Shown: positions 43,001 to 51,708, counted from the first letter of the stretch. The stretch: 64,000 bases of DNA from Paenarthrobacter sp. A20 (GCF_024168825.1 NZ_JALJWH010000001.1:3162001-3226000); one strand, 5' to 3'. The notes: generated by a model from the sequence alone, not told the origin. Translations and numbers: made by a program.

Positions 43001-43995
43001 GTCTCACCATGGAAAATATCAAGACAAAGCTCGGACCCGCTGACCTTAAAGAGGGAATGACTGCCACCAAGGTCAAGCGCTTCATTGGTGACTATGGGAT
43101 CATCATCCTTTTCGTGGTAATCCTTATCTTCCTCGCGGCTGCTGCGCCAAACTTCCTGACCCTGAACAACATCGTCAACGTGGTCCGGCAGTCGTCCATC
43201 ATAGGACTGATTGCCCTAGGGATGACGTTCATTATGATCACCGCCGGCATTGACCTTTCTGTCGGTTCAATTGTGGGTTTGGCCGGTATGACTTTCGCCT
43301 TGCTGGCCCCGGCAAGTGGTGGTGCCTTCTGGTTGCCGCTGGTTGCAGGCCTCGCAGTAGGCCTGCTGGTTGGATTCCTGAGCGCAGCGTTGGTGGTCTG
43401 GGGAGCCATCCTGCCGTTCCTGGCAACACTGGCAACCATGGCCATTGCCCGCACGGCAGTTCTGGTCATGACGGACGGGCAGGTTGTTTCCGGGCTGAGC
43501 GGACCTGCTGAATGGCTCGGGTCGGGTTTCATCGGTCCGGTTCCTGTCCCGGTGATTATTTTCTTGATCGCCGCAGTTATCTGTGAGTTTGTCCTCAGCC
43601 GCACCAAATTCGGTTCGCATGTATATGCCGTAGGCGGCAACGAAGAGTCCGCCAAGAAAGTGGGCATCTCCACCAGCCGGGTGCTCTTCACCGTTTACCT
43701 CATCGGTGGCGTGACAGCCGCGCTGGGCGGACTGGTTCTTACCGCCCGTCTCGACGGGGCTGCGCCCGTAGCTGGCACCGGCTACGAACTTCAGGTGATT
43801 GCCGCTGTCGTCATTGGAGGAACGAGTCTCTTCGGTGGCGTAGGCACCATCCGCGGAACGGTCATCGGTGTCCTCCTGCTGGGCGTGGTCATGAATGGCA
43901 TGAACCTGATGGGGGTCTCGTCGTACTACCAGCAAGGAGTTCAAGGCATCATCCTGGTGCTCGCCGTGCTGCTGAACCGGTGGAAGTCTGACTAG
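42997..43995 (+). CDS. Ribose-type ABC importer, permease
   Basis: 332 residues with about 8-10 membrane helices. MITAGIDLSVGSIVGLAGMT is the hallmark of RbsC-type permeases, and NGMNLMGVSSYYQQGVQG near the end is also conserved. The first 25 residues are cytoplasmic. It overlaps the ATPase gene by 4 bases, so the two are co-translated, and it precedes the binding-protein gene. A homodimer of this subunit would form the channel. Confidence 0.93.
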   Translation: MSLTMENIKTKLGPADLKEGMTATKVKRFIGDYGIIILFVVILIFLAAAAPNFLTLNNIVNVVRQSSIIGLIALGMTFIMITAGIDLSVGSIVGLAGMTFALLAPASGGAFWLPLVAGLAVGLLVGFLSAALVVWGAILPFLATLATMAIARTAVLVMTDGQVVSGLSGPAEWLGSGFIGPVPVPVIIFLIAAVICEFVLSRTKFGSHVYAVGGNEESAKKVGISTSRVLFTVYLIGGVTAALGGLVLTARLDGAAPVAGTGYELQVIAAVVIGGTSLFGGVGTIRGTVIGVLLLGVVMNGMNLMGVSSYYQQGVQGIILVLAVLLNRWKSD

Positions 43996-44084
43996 CCACT
44001 GCAGTAACCGAAATGCCCCGAACCCAATGGGGTCCACAGAACCAACAATCTCCTCAGCAATCAGAACCATTGAAAGGAACCATC

Positions 44085-45053
44085 ATGGGAATGCGACAGA
44101 AGCTCGCCGTAACCACCGCTATGCTGGCCGCTGGAGCCCTCACACTCACCGGCTGCGGGGGGAGTAGTACCCCCGGCACGTCGGAGGCTGCAGGCAAGTC
44201 CTACAACATTGGCGTTGTGGTTCTTGACCTTCAGGACCCGGACCTGGCGCACATGACGGACGCCATGAAGAAGACTGCCGATGAAAAGGGCGTCAAGCTC
44301 AACATCACCGACTCCAAGAAGGACGTAGGAAGTGAGCTCAACCAGGTTGAAGATCTTCTCACCCGTCAGGTAGACGCCGTCATCATGCAGCCTTTGGATG
44401 GCGAGGCCAGCCAGAACGCAGCGAAGCGTGTCATCGCGGCCAACATACCGCTGTTCATTCTGTCCACCGAGTTCGCCGAAGGTTCGGACGTTGGATATAA
44501 GAGCTACATCGGTGTGGATGACACCGTGGCCGGTGAAATGCAGGCTGAGTACCTGAACAAGGCTCTTCCGGAGGGTGGCAACATTGTGTTCGCCGCGGGC
44601 ATCTACGGTGCCTCCTGGACCGATCGCCGCAAGAACGGCTTCGACAGCAAGATCAACAAGAACTTCAAGATCGTGGCTGAATTCCAGGCGAAGGGAAGCC
44701 GTGACGACGCCAAACGCAACATGGAAGACACGCTTCAGCGCTTTAGCGCCGGCCAGATCGACGCCGTAGTGGCCAACAATGACGAAATGGCCATCGGTGC
44801 AGCCTCCGCTATTGCTGACGCGGGACGAACTGCCGAGTTCAAGGCCGTAGTCGGCGTCGACGGTACTGAACCAGCCATGCAGGACATCAAAGCCGGGACA
44901 ATGTCGGCTACCGTCCGACAGGACTCTGCTGGACAGGGCGTCAAGGCAGTTGAAGTTGTCACTGACTTCCTCAAGGGCGGCAATGTGGAGAACCGCTACA
45001 CGCTGCCATTCACGCTCATTACCAAGGACAACCTTTCCGAGTTCTTGAAGTAA
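44085..45053 (+). CDS. Ribose-type ABC importer, substrate-binding lipoprotein
   Basis: About 322 residues. The start GMRQKLAVTTAMLAAGALTL is a signal peptide, and LTGC is the lipobox, so the mature protein begins at the Cys and is anchored on the outer face of the membrane. The mature part is the type 1 periplasmic binding fold (IGVVVLDLQDPDLAHMTDAM, then DAVIMQPLDGEASQNAAKRV and VVANNDEMAIGAASAI), closest to RbsB-type proteins. ATG 44085 has AAAGGAACC upstream. A strong terminator follows, so this is the end of the ABC operon. The ligand cannot be told from the sequence. Confidence 0.93.
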   Translation: MGMRQKLAVTTAMLAAGALTLTGCGGSSTPGTSEAAGKSYNIGVVVLDLQDPDLAHMTDAMKKTADEKGVKLNITDSKKDVGSELNQVEDLLTRQVDAVIMQPLDGEASQNAAKRVIAANIPLFILSTEFAEGSDVGYKSYIGVDDTVAGEMQAEYLNKALPEGGNIVFAAGIYGASWTDRRKNGFDSKINKNFKIVAEFQAKGSRDDAKRNMEDTLQRFSAGQIDAVVANNDEMAIGAASAIADAGRTAEFKAVVGVDGTEPAMQDIKAGTMSATVRQDSAGQGVKAVEVVTDFLKGGNVENRYTLPFTLITKDNLSEFLK

Positions 45054-45071
45054 GCAGCGAGATCAGTCAAG

Positions 45072-45101
45072 CGGGCACAGCGGGTTTATCCGCTGTGCCC
45101 G
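45072..45101 (+). terminator. Terminator of the ABC operon
   Basis: CGGGCACAGCGG (45072-45083) pairs perfectly with CCGCTGTGCCCG (45090-45101) around GTTTAT, followed by TTCTGTTTT. Confidence 0.9.
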
Positions 45102-45178
45102 TTCTGTTTTGGCACAATCCAGGGCATACCGCGGCTGCTTACACTTCTTCCCGAAACCTACGAATGGAGAACGCAACC

Positions 45179-48118
45179 ATGCCCCATGGTGACAACGGCG
45201 ACACGGCTCTGAGGCAGTTGCTCGCCCGGTTGGAGCATCACGGCGTCGAGGTGGACGACTCTTCGCGAAGGCTGTCTGAGTACTCCTACGATGCATCGAA
45301 TTATCGGGTAAGACCCGCCGCCGTGGCTTTCCCCAAAAGTGTCGATGACGTACGAACAGTCGTGCGCCTATGTTCGGCATTGGCAGTGCCGATGACGACG
45401 CGCGGCGGGGGTACCTCGATGGCAGGGAACGCCATCGGCGACGGTTTGGTGATGGATCTCTCCCGCCGCATGAATGCGGTAGGGGCTCTCGACGCCGAAG
45501 ATAGAACAGTCTGGGCCGACGCTGGGGTTGTCCTCGGTGAGCTGCGCGCCCACGTTGAAAAGGCCACGACGGGGACGCTGACATTCGCACCGGATCCTTC
45601 CTCCCTGACCCGGGCCACCATCGGTGGTTCCATCGGCAATGACGCCTGCGGAAATCACTCCGTGGCCTATGGGCGCATGACGCATCATGTGCGGGAGGTG
45701 GATCTTGTCACTGCTGACGGCGCTTACCTGAGGGCCGGGCGTGGTTTTCTCCGCGCTGTTGACGAATCAGACACCCATTCCGTTGCTCGTGCGCTGGAGC
45801 TTACCGAGGGCCTGGAGGCTTTGGCCGCAAAGAACATGGCCAGGCTACGCGTTGAACTTCAGACCATTCCCAGGCAGGTTTCCGGGTACCACGTGGGCCA
45901 TCTGCTGCCGGAACACGGATTCGATGTGGCCGCCGCATTGGCAGGCAGCGAAGGTACGTGCGCTGTCATCGTGCGGGCAAAGGTGGGCCTCGTGCCGAAG
46001 CCCGTCACCACCGCACTGCTCTGCCTGGGATATCGCGACACCATTGATTCTGCCCGTGACGTGATGACCATTTTGTCCGCCAAGCCGAGCGCCATCGAGG
46101 GGCTGGATGTTTCGATCGTGGACATCATGAGGCACCGGCGAGGAGCGGCCAGCGTTGAGTCGTTGCCTGGGGGGAGTGCCTTCCTCATGGTGGAGTTTTC
46201 GGCCGACACTTTGCAGCTGGCCGACACTTCCTGTCAGGAACTGGCCGACAAGCTCGGCGCGAACGGGCGCGTTGTTGATTTCAGGATCGTCACTGACCCT
46301 GTTGAGCGAGGAAAGCTGTGGCGGGTACGTGAAGACGGCGCCGGACTCTCGTCGCTGCGGATCGACGGAGTTCAAACGTGGCCGGGCTGGGAAGATTCTG
46401 CTGTGGCCCCTGAACGGCTTGCCGACTACTTGGCGGACCTTCTTCCACTGGTGAAAAGGTACGGCTACACCGCCCTCATGTACGGCCACTTTGGAGCGGG
46501 GTGTGTGCACATGCGGTTGGACTACGACCTCCGCAGCGACTCCGGACGTAAGGTCTTCAGTGACTTCACCCATGACGCGGCTGACCTGGTGGTGACCCAT
46601 GGTGGCTCGCTGTCCGGCGAGCATGGTGACGGCAGGGCACGCAGCGAATTGCTGGAAGTCATGTATTCCCGGGAGATGATCGGCATCTTCAGGTCCTTCA
46701 AACACCTCTGGGATCCGGCACAAATCCTCAACCCCGGGATCATCGTTCATCCAGTTCCCTTCGCTGCCTCGCTGGCCTTGGAAGGTGTCGTCAAGCCTGG
46801 ACCCACTCACGGTGGGCTGACCGCAGACCCGGGTGCCGCCGTCGTGCTTTCCTCTGGAAATCGCGAACTGCTGAAGGTCTCCAGTCCATTTGTGGGTAAC
46901 TCCCACGCCTGTATCGGAGTGGGCAGATGCCGTTCCACCAGCGGCGGGTTTATGTGCCCCAGTTATCGGGCCACGAAGGATGAAAAGGATTCGACCCGTG
47001 GCCGTGCGCGGGTGCTGCAGGAACTGACCCGGGCAAACGGCAGCAGCAAGGATGGCTGGTCAAGCCCGGAAGTCCGGGAGGCCCTGGACCTTTGCCTCTC
47101 TTGCAAAGCCTGCTCCACGGATTGCCCCACAGGTGTAGACATTGCCGAGGCAAAATCAGAATTGGTCGATGAGTACTATCGTGGGCGGATCCGGCCGTTC
47201 ACGCATTACTCCATTGGGTGGCTGCCGCGGTGGCTTCCGTTGCTGACGCGGGTGGCGCCACTGGCCAACCTGGGAGCATCATTCCGGCCGTTCAGGCTTG
47301 CGGGGGAGTGGCTGGGCATCAGTGCCCGACGACGACTCCCGGCTTTTGCGGCGAACGGCAGGATCCGGAAGCGGCTGCGGGAAGCAAAATTTGCGGACAA
47401 TGCCGACATCCTGGTGTTCATCGACAGCTTTACCCGCGCCTTTAGGCCCGAGGTGGTTCCGGCTGCTGCCCGCGTGCTCCGTGACACAGGCAAATCTGTA
47501 GGCTGTACGCCGGACGCCTGCTGCGGTCTGACGTGGATCTCCACCGGGCAGCGCGAAGGGGCCCGACGGCGGTTGGCTCAGTTAATCAGCAAGCTCGACG
47601 ACGGCACGGACCGGGACATTGTTGTCCTTGAACCCAGTTGCGCTGCCACCATCCGGGACGAAGGTCCGAAACTGGTAGGAGGCGACGCTGCTGCGAGGGT
47701 CGCGGCCAGAGTTCGATCCTTCGCCGTCGCCGTGGACGAGGCCGTTACGCGAGGATGGAAACCGAAGGCCCTGCCGCCCGAATCAGCAGTATTGCAAACG
47801 CACTGCCACGAGCATGCCGTGTTCGGTTCGGGCGCCCAGAAACGGGTCCTGGAAGCCTGGGGAGTTTCCAACCTGGTGGAATCGTCCTCGTGCTGTGGTG
47901 TGGCCGGCAACTTCGGTTTCGAGGCAGAGCACTTTGACGTGTCGATGAAAGTTGCGGAGCACTCGATCATTCCATCAATTGGTCAGGCTGATGATGGTGC
48001 ACTCGTACTTACGGACGGTTTCAGTTGTGCCATGCAGGTCTCGCAGGTGGACCCTGAATACACCAGCAAGCATCTGGCCGTGGCGCTGGATCCGTATAGC
48101 GCCCGATGGGCGGACTGA
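45179..48118 (+). CDS. FAD/Fe-S D-lactate-dehydrogenase-like oxidase
   Basis: 979 residues, a fusion of two modules. The N-terminal ~550 residues are a GlcD/Ydl-type flavin domain (TTRGGGTSMAGNAIGDG near 67, GGSIGNDACGNHSVAYGRMT near 149). The C-terminal half has ferredoxin-like Cys in SHACIGVGRCRSTSGGFMC (near 580) and CLSCKACSTDCPTG (near 639), and two CCG-type motifs (CCGLTWISTGQ near 780, SCCGVAGNFG near 904). Such proteins oxidise a D-2-hydroxyacid and pass electrons to the quinone pool. The paired hydroxyacid dehydrogenases here suggest it oxidises a pathway hydroxyacid. ATG 45179 has GGAGA at the right distance. No membrane helix is visible. Confidence 0.9.
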   Translation: MPHGDNGDTALRQLLARLEHHGVEVDDSSRRLSEYSYDASNYRVRPAAVAFPKSVDDVRTVVRLCSALAVPMTTRGGGTSMAGNAIGDGLVMDLSRRMNAVGALDAEDRTVWADAGVVLGELRAHVEKATTGTLTFAPDPSSLTRATIGGSIGNDACGNHSVAYGRMTHHVREVDLVTADGAYLRAGRGFLRAVDESDTHSVARALELTEGLEALAAKNMARLRVELQTIPRQVSGYHVGHLLPEHGFDVAAALAGSEGTCAVIVRAKVGLVPKPVTTALLCLGYRDTIDSARDVMTILSAKPSAIEGLDVSIVDIMRHRRGAASVESLPGGSAFLMVEFSADTLQLADTSCQELADKLGANGRVVDFRIVTDPVERGKLWRVREDGAGLSSLRIDGVQTWPGWEDSAVAPERLADYLADLLPLVKRYGYTALMYGHFGAGCVHMRLDYDLRSDSGRKVFSDFTHDAADLVVTHGGSLSGEHGDGRARSELLEVMYSREMIGIFRSFKHLWDPAQILNPGIIVHPVPFAASLALEGVVKPGPTHGGLTADPGAAVVLSSGNRELLKVSSPFVGNSHACIGVGRCRSTSGGFMCPSYRATKDEKDSTRGRARVLQELTRANGSSKDGWSSPEVREALDLCLSCKACSTDCPTGVDIAEAKSELVDEYYRGRIRPFTHYSIGWLPRWLPLLTRVAPLANLGASFRPFRLAGEWLGISARRRLPAFAANGRIRKRLREAKFADNADILVFIDSFTRAFRPEVVPAAARVLRDTGKSVGCTPDACCGLTWISTGQREGARRRLAQLISKLDDGTDRDIVVLEPSCAATIRDEGPKLVGGDAAARVAARVRSFAVAVDEAVTRGWKPKALPPESAVLQTHCHEHAVFGSGAQKRVLEAWGVSNLVESSSCCGVAGNFGFEAEHFDVSMKVAEHSIIPSIGQADDGALVLTDGFSCAMQVSQVDPEYTSKHLAVALDPYSARWAD

Positions 48119-48316
48119 ATGGAGTACTTTGGGGTCTTCCTGGTTCTAGTGGCTGCCGGGTTGCGTTTGGTTGGCGACCACTTGGCCAAGCCTGGCCCGC
48201 AGCCCCGGGCTACAGCAACAATGCGAGGTGTCCACAGCGTCCCGCCTCGTGCAGCGGCGCTTCTGATTGCTGCGTCCGGGATCTTCATCTTTGTTGTCAG
48301 TATCAGTTCGCGTTGA
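48119..48316 (+). CDS. Small two-helix membrane protein
   Basis: 65 residues, directly abutting the stop of the preceding gene (TGA then ATG). It has two hydrophobic segments (YFGVFLVLVAAGLRLV, residues 3-18, and ALLIAASGIFIFVVSIS, about 47-63). It may anchor the neighbouring FAD/Fe-S enzyme at the membrane, which otherwise has no visible helix; that is inference. No family is recognised. Confidence 0.5.
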   Translation: MEYFGVFLVLVAAGLRLVGDHLAKPGPQPRATATMRGVHSVPPRAAALLIAASGIFIFVVSISSR

Positions 48317-48338
48317 GTCCGGGAATTCTAGTGTGCGG

Positions 48339-48355
48339 TGTCTCAAACTGACACG
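48339..48355. promoter_or_regulatory. 17-bp operator, site 6
   Basis: TGTCTCAAACTGACACG. It lies just after the small membrane-protein ORF and 73 bases before the 65-residue ORF at 48431. Confidence 0.68.
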
Positions 48356-48427
48356 GATGGAAAGGTCTGCAGGAACCCAAACTGGAATTGACCAAAAGGC
48401 ACAACTAATTCTTAAGGGTTGATCCCG

Positions 48428-48625
48428 ATGATGAACAGGAAGCTCGCACAAGGACGCCACGTTGAGTGGCTGCGAACCTCACCTCACTCCAGTGAGACGG
48501 ATTCCGGAGAGCGCAGCGACCATGCACTAAAGCGGTCTGGCAGAACTGTACATCGACTCCTTCAGGAAATGTCGGAGGGCCGCGATACGAGTGATGCGTG
48601 GCCGTGGCCGATTCGGGGCATCTAG
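48428..48625 (+). CDS. Small hypothetical protein under operator site 6
   Basis: About 65 residues (ATG 48428 or 48431; MNRKLAQGRHVEWLRTSPHS...). AAGGG at 48414-48418 is 9 bases upstream. It is basic at the N-terminus and has RTVHRLLQEMSEGRDTSDAW near the end, then WPWP. A hairpin terminator follows 18 bases after the stop, so it could be a leader or small regulatory protein for the transcript. No family is recognised. Confidence 0.45.
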   Translation: MMNRKLAQGRHVEWLRTSPHSSETDSGERSDHALKRSGRTVHRLLQEMSEGRDTSDAWPWPIRGI

Positions 48626-48642
48626 ACCCTCCAAGCTGCGGT

Positions 48643-48682
48643 CCGTAGCGCTTGTTCCTGGCACTGTGTTCAAGCGCTACGG
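48643..48682 (+). terminator. Terminator after the small ORF
   Basis: CCGTAGCGCTTG (48643-48654, extended by GGT upstream) pairs with CAAGCGCTACGG (48671-48682), followed by CCCGCTTTCTTTCC. Confidence 0.75.
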
Positions 48683-48720
48683 CCCGCTTTCTTTCCTTTC
48701 GCAGGAGAACTGAGGGCGTC

Positions 48721-49401
48721 GTGAGTCTCCAAGATTTGGCTTTCATTGCCTGTGAACCTGGAAAGCTGCTGGTGGAGATACTGGCGCCGGCTGTTCCTGG
48801 TCCATACGTAGAAGCATTCATGGAGGCCGTCCAGTCTCTTGAATCAGTCGCAATCAATGGTTTTAAGAAGATGAAAGATGGCGTCCTTCTCGACTACGAC
48901 GAGCGTTCCATAGGTGCGAAGGACCTCGAGGCTTTCCTAGCGGCTGCCTATTCAACGGTCACCTATGACCATGGCGAGCATCGTCCATCAACGCACATCT
49001 TGCCGATCACGTTTGGAGGTCCGGCGGGACCGGATCTGGCTGTGGCAGGCGTCCTTTTAGGTACGTCGGAAAGCACCCTGATCAGGCGGATCTGCCGAAG
49101 TAGACACACTGTGAGAATGTTCTCGGAGCCCGGGGCGTCTGCGCTCCTCGAATTGCCGTGGTCGGACAGTGGCCTCCAAACACTTCAGGCGAGCAGATCC
49201 AAACGGGCTGTGCCTCCAGGGTCGCTGACCCTATCTGGTGCGGGCCTGACCATTGCCAGCCGCGCAGCCTATTCAGACGAACTTATCATCGGACGGGTGA
49301 CCGAGAGATCGGTCGGAACTGCCGCGCTCCTGCGAATGGGCGATCATATATGGCTGAGAAAACGGTTGGGTTCTCCCTCTGGGCTAACGAGTGTTCGTTA
49401 G
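48721..49401 (+). CDS. PxpB/KipI-like (allophanate hydrolase subunit 1 domain) protein
   Basis: About 226 residues from GTG 48721; a TTG at 48652 is in frame but reads through the terminator hairpin. The C-terminal half (SKRAVPPGSLTLSGAGLTIA, then SDELIIGRVTERS) follows the conserved PxpB/KipI pattern of a Pro-rich loop, VPPGS, a Gly-Ala-Gly and a final IGR. PxpB normally works with PxpC and PxpA as 5-oxoprolinase. Neither partner is in the window, so it may work alone, regulate, or act with HyuAB. The end overlaps the second TetR operator. Confidence 0.68.
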   Translation: MSLQDLAFIACEPGKLLVEILAPAVPGPYVEAFMEAVQSLESVAINGFKKMKDGVLLDYDERSIGAKDLEAFLAAAYSTVTYDHGEHRPSTHILPITFGGPAGPDLAVAGVLLGTSESTLIRRICRSRHTVRMFSEPGASALLELPWSDSGLQTLQASRSKRAVPPGSLTLSGAGLTIASRAAYSDELIIGRVTERSVGTAALLRMGDHIWLRKRLGSPSGLTSVR

Positions 49402-49402
49402 C
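49383..49402. promoter_or_regulatory. Probable TetR operator, copy 2
   Basis: GCTAACGAgtgtTCGTTAGC, a perfect 8-4-8 palindrome. It lies across the end of the PxpB-like gene and 40 bases before the TetR 2 start. TACACT just after it could be a -10 box, so binding would block this promoter. Confidence 0.85.
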
Positions 49403-49442
49403 TACACTGGAGTCATCACTGTCGATCAACGGGGTGGGTGAT

Positions 49443-50108
49443 GTGAGCGAGTCGCCGCGACTGCAAGCTAACGCCGCTGTCAGAAAATTCCTGTCAGGGC
49501 GTGATTGGTCAACGCAGACTCCGACCCGGCGCCGAATCGTGGCAGGCTTCCTGCAACTCTCTGCGACCCGCGGTTTTGAGTCAGTCAGCCTGCGCACCTT
49601 AGCCAGGGAGGTCGGTATGCAAGCACCCAGCATCTACTCGAGCTTTCCGGGGGGAAAAGACGAGATCGTGGCGGAGTCGCTCCGGTGGTTTACACATGCC
49701 TTTGCTTATGACCTTCTGGCCGGAGCCGAGAAAGCGACGTCTGCCGAAGAGTACTGGGCTGCGCTTGTCCAAGGCCACCTGGCTCAGCAACTGCAAAGAC
49801 CCGAACCGAATATATGGGACCTCCTGATCGCTACGGATAAGGTGGCACGCTTTCTAAAGGACGAGGTCCGCGCAGAGGCCGACCTTTGGACCAGTCTCCA
49901 CCAAGACATGTACATTGCCGCAGCCGATGAGATGGGGCTCAAGCTCTCGGCCTCTACCGTCCAACAGATACTCACTTTGCTTGATGGTGTTGGTCGATGG
50001 GCCGATCGGAGCGGCGGGGACCAGGAACTTTCTCTACTGACTGACCGGGCCGTGGCACTGACCCTTTCCATCCTCGAGATCAACGCCGAAATCCGAAGTG
50101 CCGTCTAA
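49443..50108 (+). CDS. TetR-family repressor 2
   Basis: About 221 residues from GTG 49443, matching the length of TetR 1 at 19.4 kb. The helix-turn-helix is RRRIVAGFLQLSATRGFESV, then REVGMQAPSIYSSFPGGKDE (about residues 27-75), followed by a ligand domain with shared NIWDLLIATDK (NLWDLLVATDR in TetR 1). The longer in-frame start upstream would overlap the PxpB-like gene and lacks support. The perfect operator before it suggests autorepression, and the copy at 19.5 kb suggests that it or its paralogue also acts on the GAF/Fis regulator gene. Confidence 0.88.
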   Translation: MSESPRLQANAAVRKFLSGRDWSTQTPTRRRIVAGFLQLSATRGFESVSLRTLAREVGMQAPSIYSSFPGGKDEIVAESLRWFTHAFAYDLLAGAEKATSAEEYWAALVQGHLAQQLQRPEPNIWDLLIATDKVARFLKDEVRAEADLWTSLHQDMYIAAADEMGLKLSASTVQQILTLLDGVGRWADRSGGDQELSLLTDRAVALTLSILEINAEIRSAV

Positions 50109-50165
50109 CTCCACATGCGGCAATAGTGCGGCCTGCTCGGTCTCGCTGGGGCATCCACTGGAAGG

Positions 50166-50182
50166 TGTCCCAAGGTGGCACA
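50166..50182. promoter_or_regulatory. 17-bp operator, site 7 (before APC permease 2)
   Basis: TGTCCCAAGGTGGCACA, the best match to the consensus together with site 4. A possible -10 (TACTGT) begins 22 bases downstream. Confidence 0.82.
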
Positions 50183-50244
50183 AGGGCGCGACGCCGGCCA
50201 TCGATACTGTGATTCGGAACTCATAACCAAGTGACGAGGCCTAC

Positions 50245-51708
50245 ATGCAACACAAGACAATTGACGCTCCTCAGGCGACGCGCCATGCCCAGGAAACCCG
50301 ACTCAGCGGCAACATGGGGGTGGGGGAACTTGTGATGAACGTGCTGGCATTCTCGTCACCTCTGGCCACCGTGGCGGGAACTCTCCCCGTTCTCCTGATG
50401 TTCAGCGGCCAGACCGCCCCAGCTATCTATGTCCTTATAACTCTGATGTTGCTGATGTTCTCTGTGGGCTTTGTGAAGATGAGCCGGAGCGTCAAGGGAC
50501 CTGGCGGCTTCTACTCCTTCGTTACGGCCGGCTTGGGAAAGCCTGCTGGTCTTGGAGGCGCCTTTCTTGCGCTGTTTGGCTACATCTTCATCGGATTCTT
50601 TGCACCTTCGTTCTTCGGTGTGACCCTTAACGGTTTCGTCATGAATTCCCTGAATGGCCCGGATGTCCCTTGGTATTGGTACGCGCTAGGTATTATCGCT
50701 GTGACCACACTCCTTGCGTATAACCGCATCGATCTCTCGGCGAAGGTGCTCACTGTCGTCATGCTCTTGGAAGTGGCCGTGGTGGTGGTGTTTGACATCG
50801 TGTCCTTCTCAGCCAACGGGATGGAGGCAGTTCAGGGAGCGGTCTTTGCCCTTCCCTCCCTGGGGGATGCAACTCTGGGCCTGGCGCTGCTGTTCGCCGT
50901 CGGGAACTTCTTCGGATTTGAAGCCACGGTCATTTATCGGGATGAGGTCAAGAACCCTGACCGGACCATACCCAGGGCGACCTACATCGCAGTTGTCGGC
51001 ATTGGGCTCTTCTATGCCCTTGCGGCGTGGGCGTTCATTGCTTTCCTGGGCCCTGACAACGTACAGGCCGCGGCGGAGTCCAATACTGTGAACCTCTTCA
51101 ACGACGCCGTTGCAGCTCTGGTTGGGAAGATCTTTGCGGATATTGCTGTGGTGCTGCTCATTACGTCGGTACTCGCGTGTATGTTGTCGATCCAGAACAT
51201 CGCGGCGCGGTACAGCTTTGCATTGGCGCGAGATCACGCGTTGCCAACGGTTCTTGGGCGGGTGCATCCCAAGCACAAGTCGCCATTTGTTTCAGCCTTG
51301 GCCGTTGGAGTCATCTGGGGTGCCGCTACGGTCGTCTTCACAGTTCTGGGAGTTTCGCCTGATGTCCTTTATCCAATTGCCAGCGGTAGCGGTACTTTTG
51401 CAGTGCTGCTCCTAATGTTCATCACGAGTTTTGCTGTGCTCGTTTACTTCCTGCGGCGCCGCAGCTTTGCACCTGAATCTATTTGGAAGAGCATCATAGC
51501 TCCACTGGTCAGTGTCATTTTCCTCGGCGTCATTACGTACCTGGCTATCACCAACTACCCTGAACTGATCGGCGGTTCAGCCCTGCTCACTGTGATCTTC
51601 ATGAGCTTTACCTTCGCCCTGTTCTTCGGCGGCATCTTTTACGCGCTCTTCCTCCGATCCAAGCGTCCCAACGTTTATGCGAGGCTGGGCCGGCAGAATG
51701 TCGACTGA
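50245..51708 (+). CDS. APC-superfamily permease 2
   Basis: 487 residues with about 12 membrane helices and very close to the permease at 39 kb (same LSGNMGVGELVMNVLAFSSP and the same GFYSFVTAGLGKPAGLGGAF region). The N-terminal 20 residues differ most. The two genes have the same operator spacing and a similar leader up to GACGAGG before the start, so both gene and promoter were duplicated. It should import an amino acid or amine. A small ORF follows 86 bases later. Confidence 0.92.
   Translation: MQHKTIDAPQATRHAQETRLSGNMGVGELVMNVLAFSSPLATVAGTLPVLLMFSGQTAPAIYVLITLMLLMFSVGFVKMSRSVKGPGGFYSFVTAGLGKPAGLGGAFLALFGYIFIGFFAPSFFGVTLNGFVMNSLNGPDVPWYWYALGIIAVTTLLAYNRIDLSAKVLTVVMLLEVAVVVVFDIVSFSANGMEAVQGAVFALPSLGDATLGLALLFAVGNFFGFEATVIYRDEVKNPDRTIPRATYIAVVGIGLFYALAAWAFIAFLGPDNVQAAAESNTVNLFNDAVAALVGKIFADIAVVLLITSVLACMLSIQNIAARYSFALARDHALPTVLGRVHPKHKSPFVSALAVGVIWGAATVVFTVLGVSPDVLYPIASGSGTFAVLLLMFITSFAVLVYFLRRRSFAPESIWKSIIAPLVSVIFLGVITYLAITNYPELIGGSALLTVIFMSFTFALFFGGIFYALFLRSKRPNVYARLGRQNVD

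Noticed and set aside
45845..46906. 353-codon open frame on the minus strand
   Set aside because: Opposite the flavin domain of the FAD/Fe-S enzyme; no domain found.
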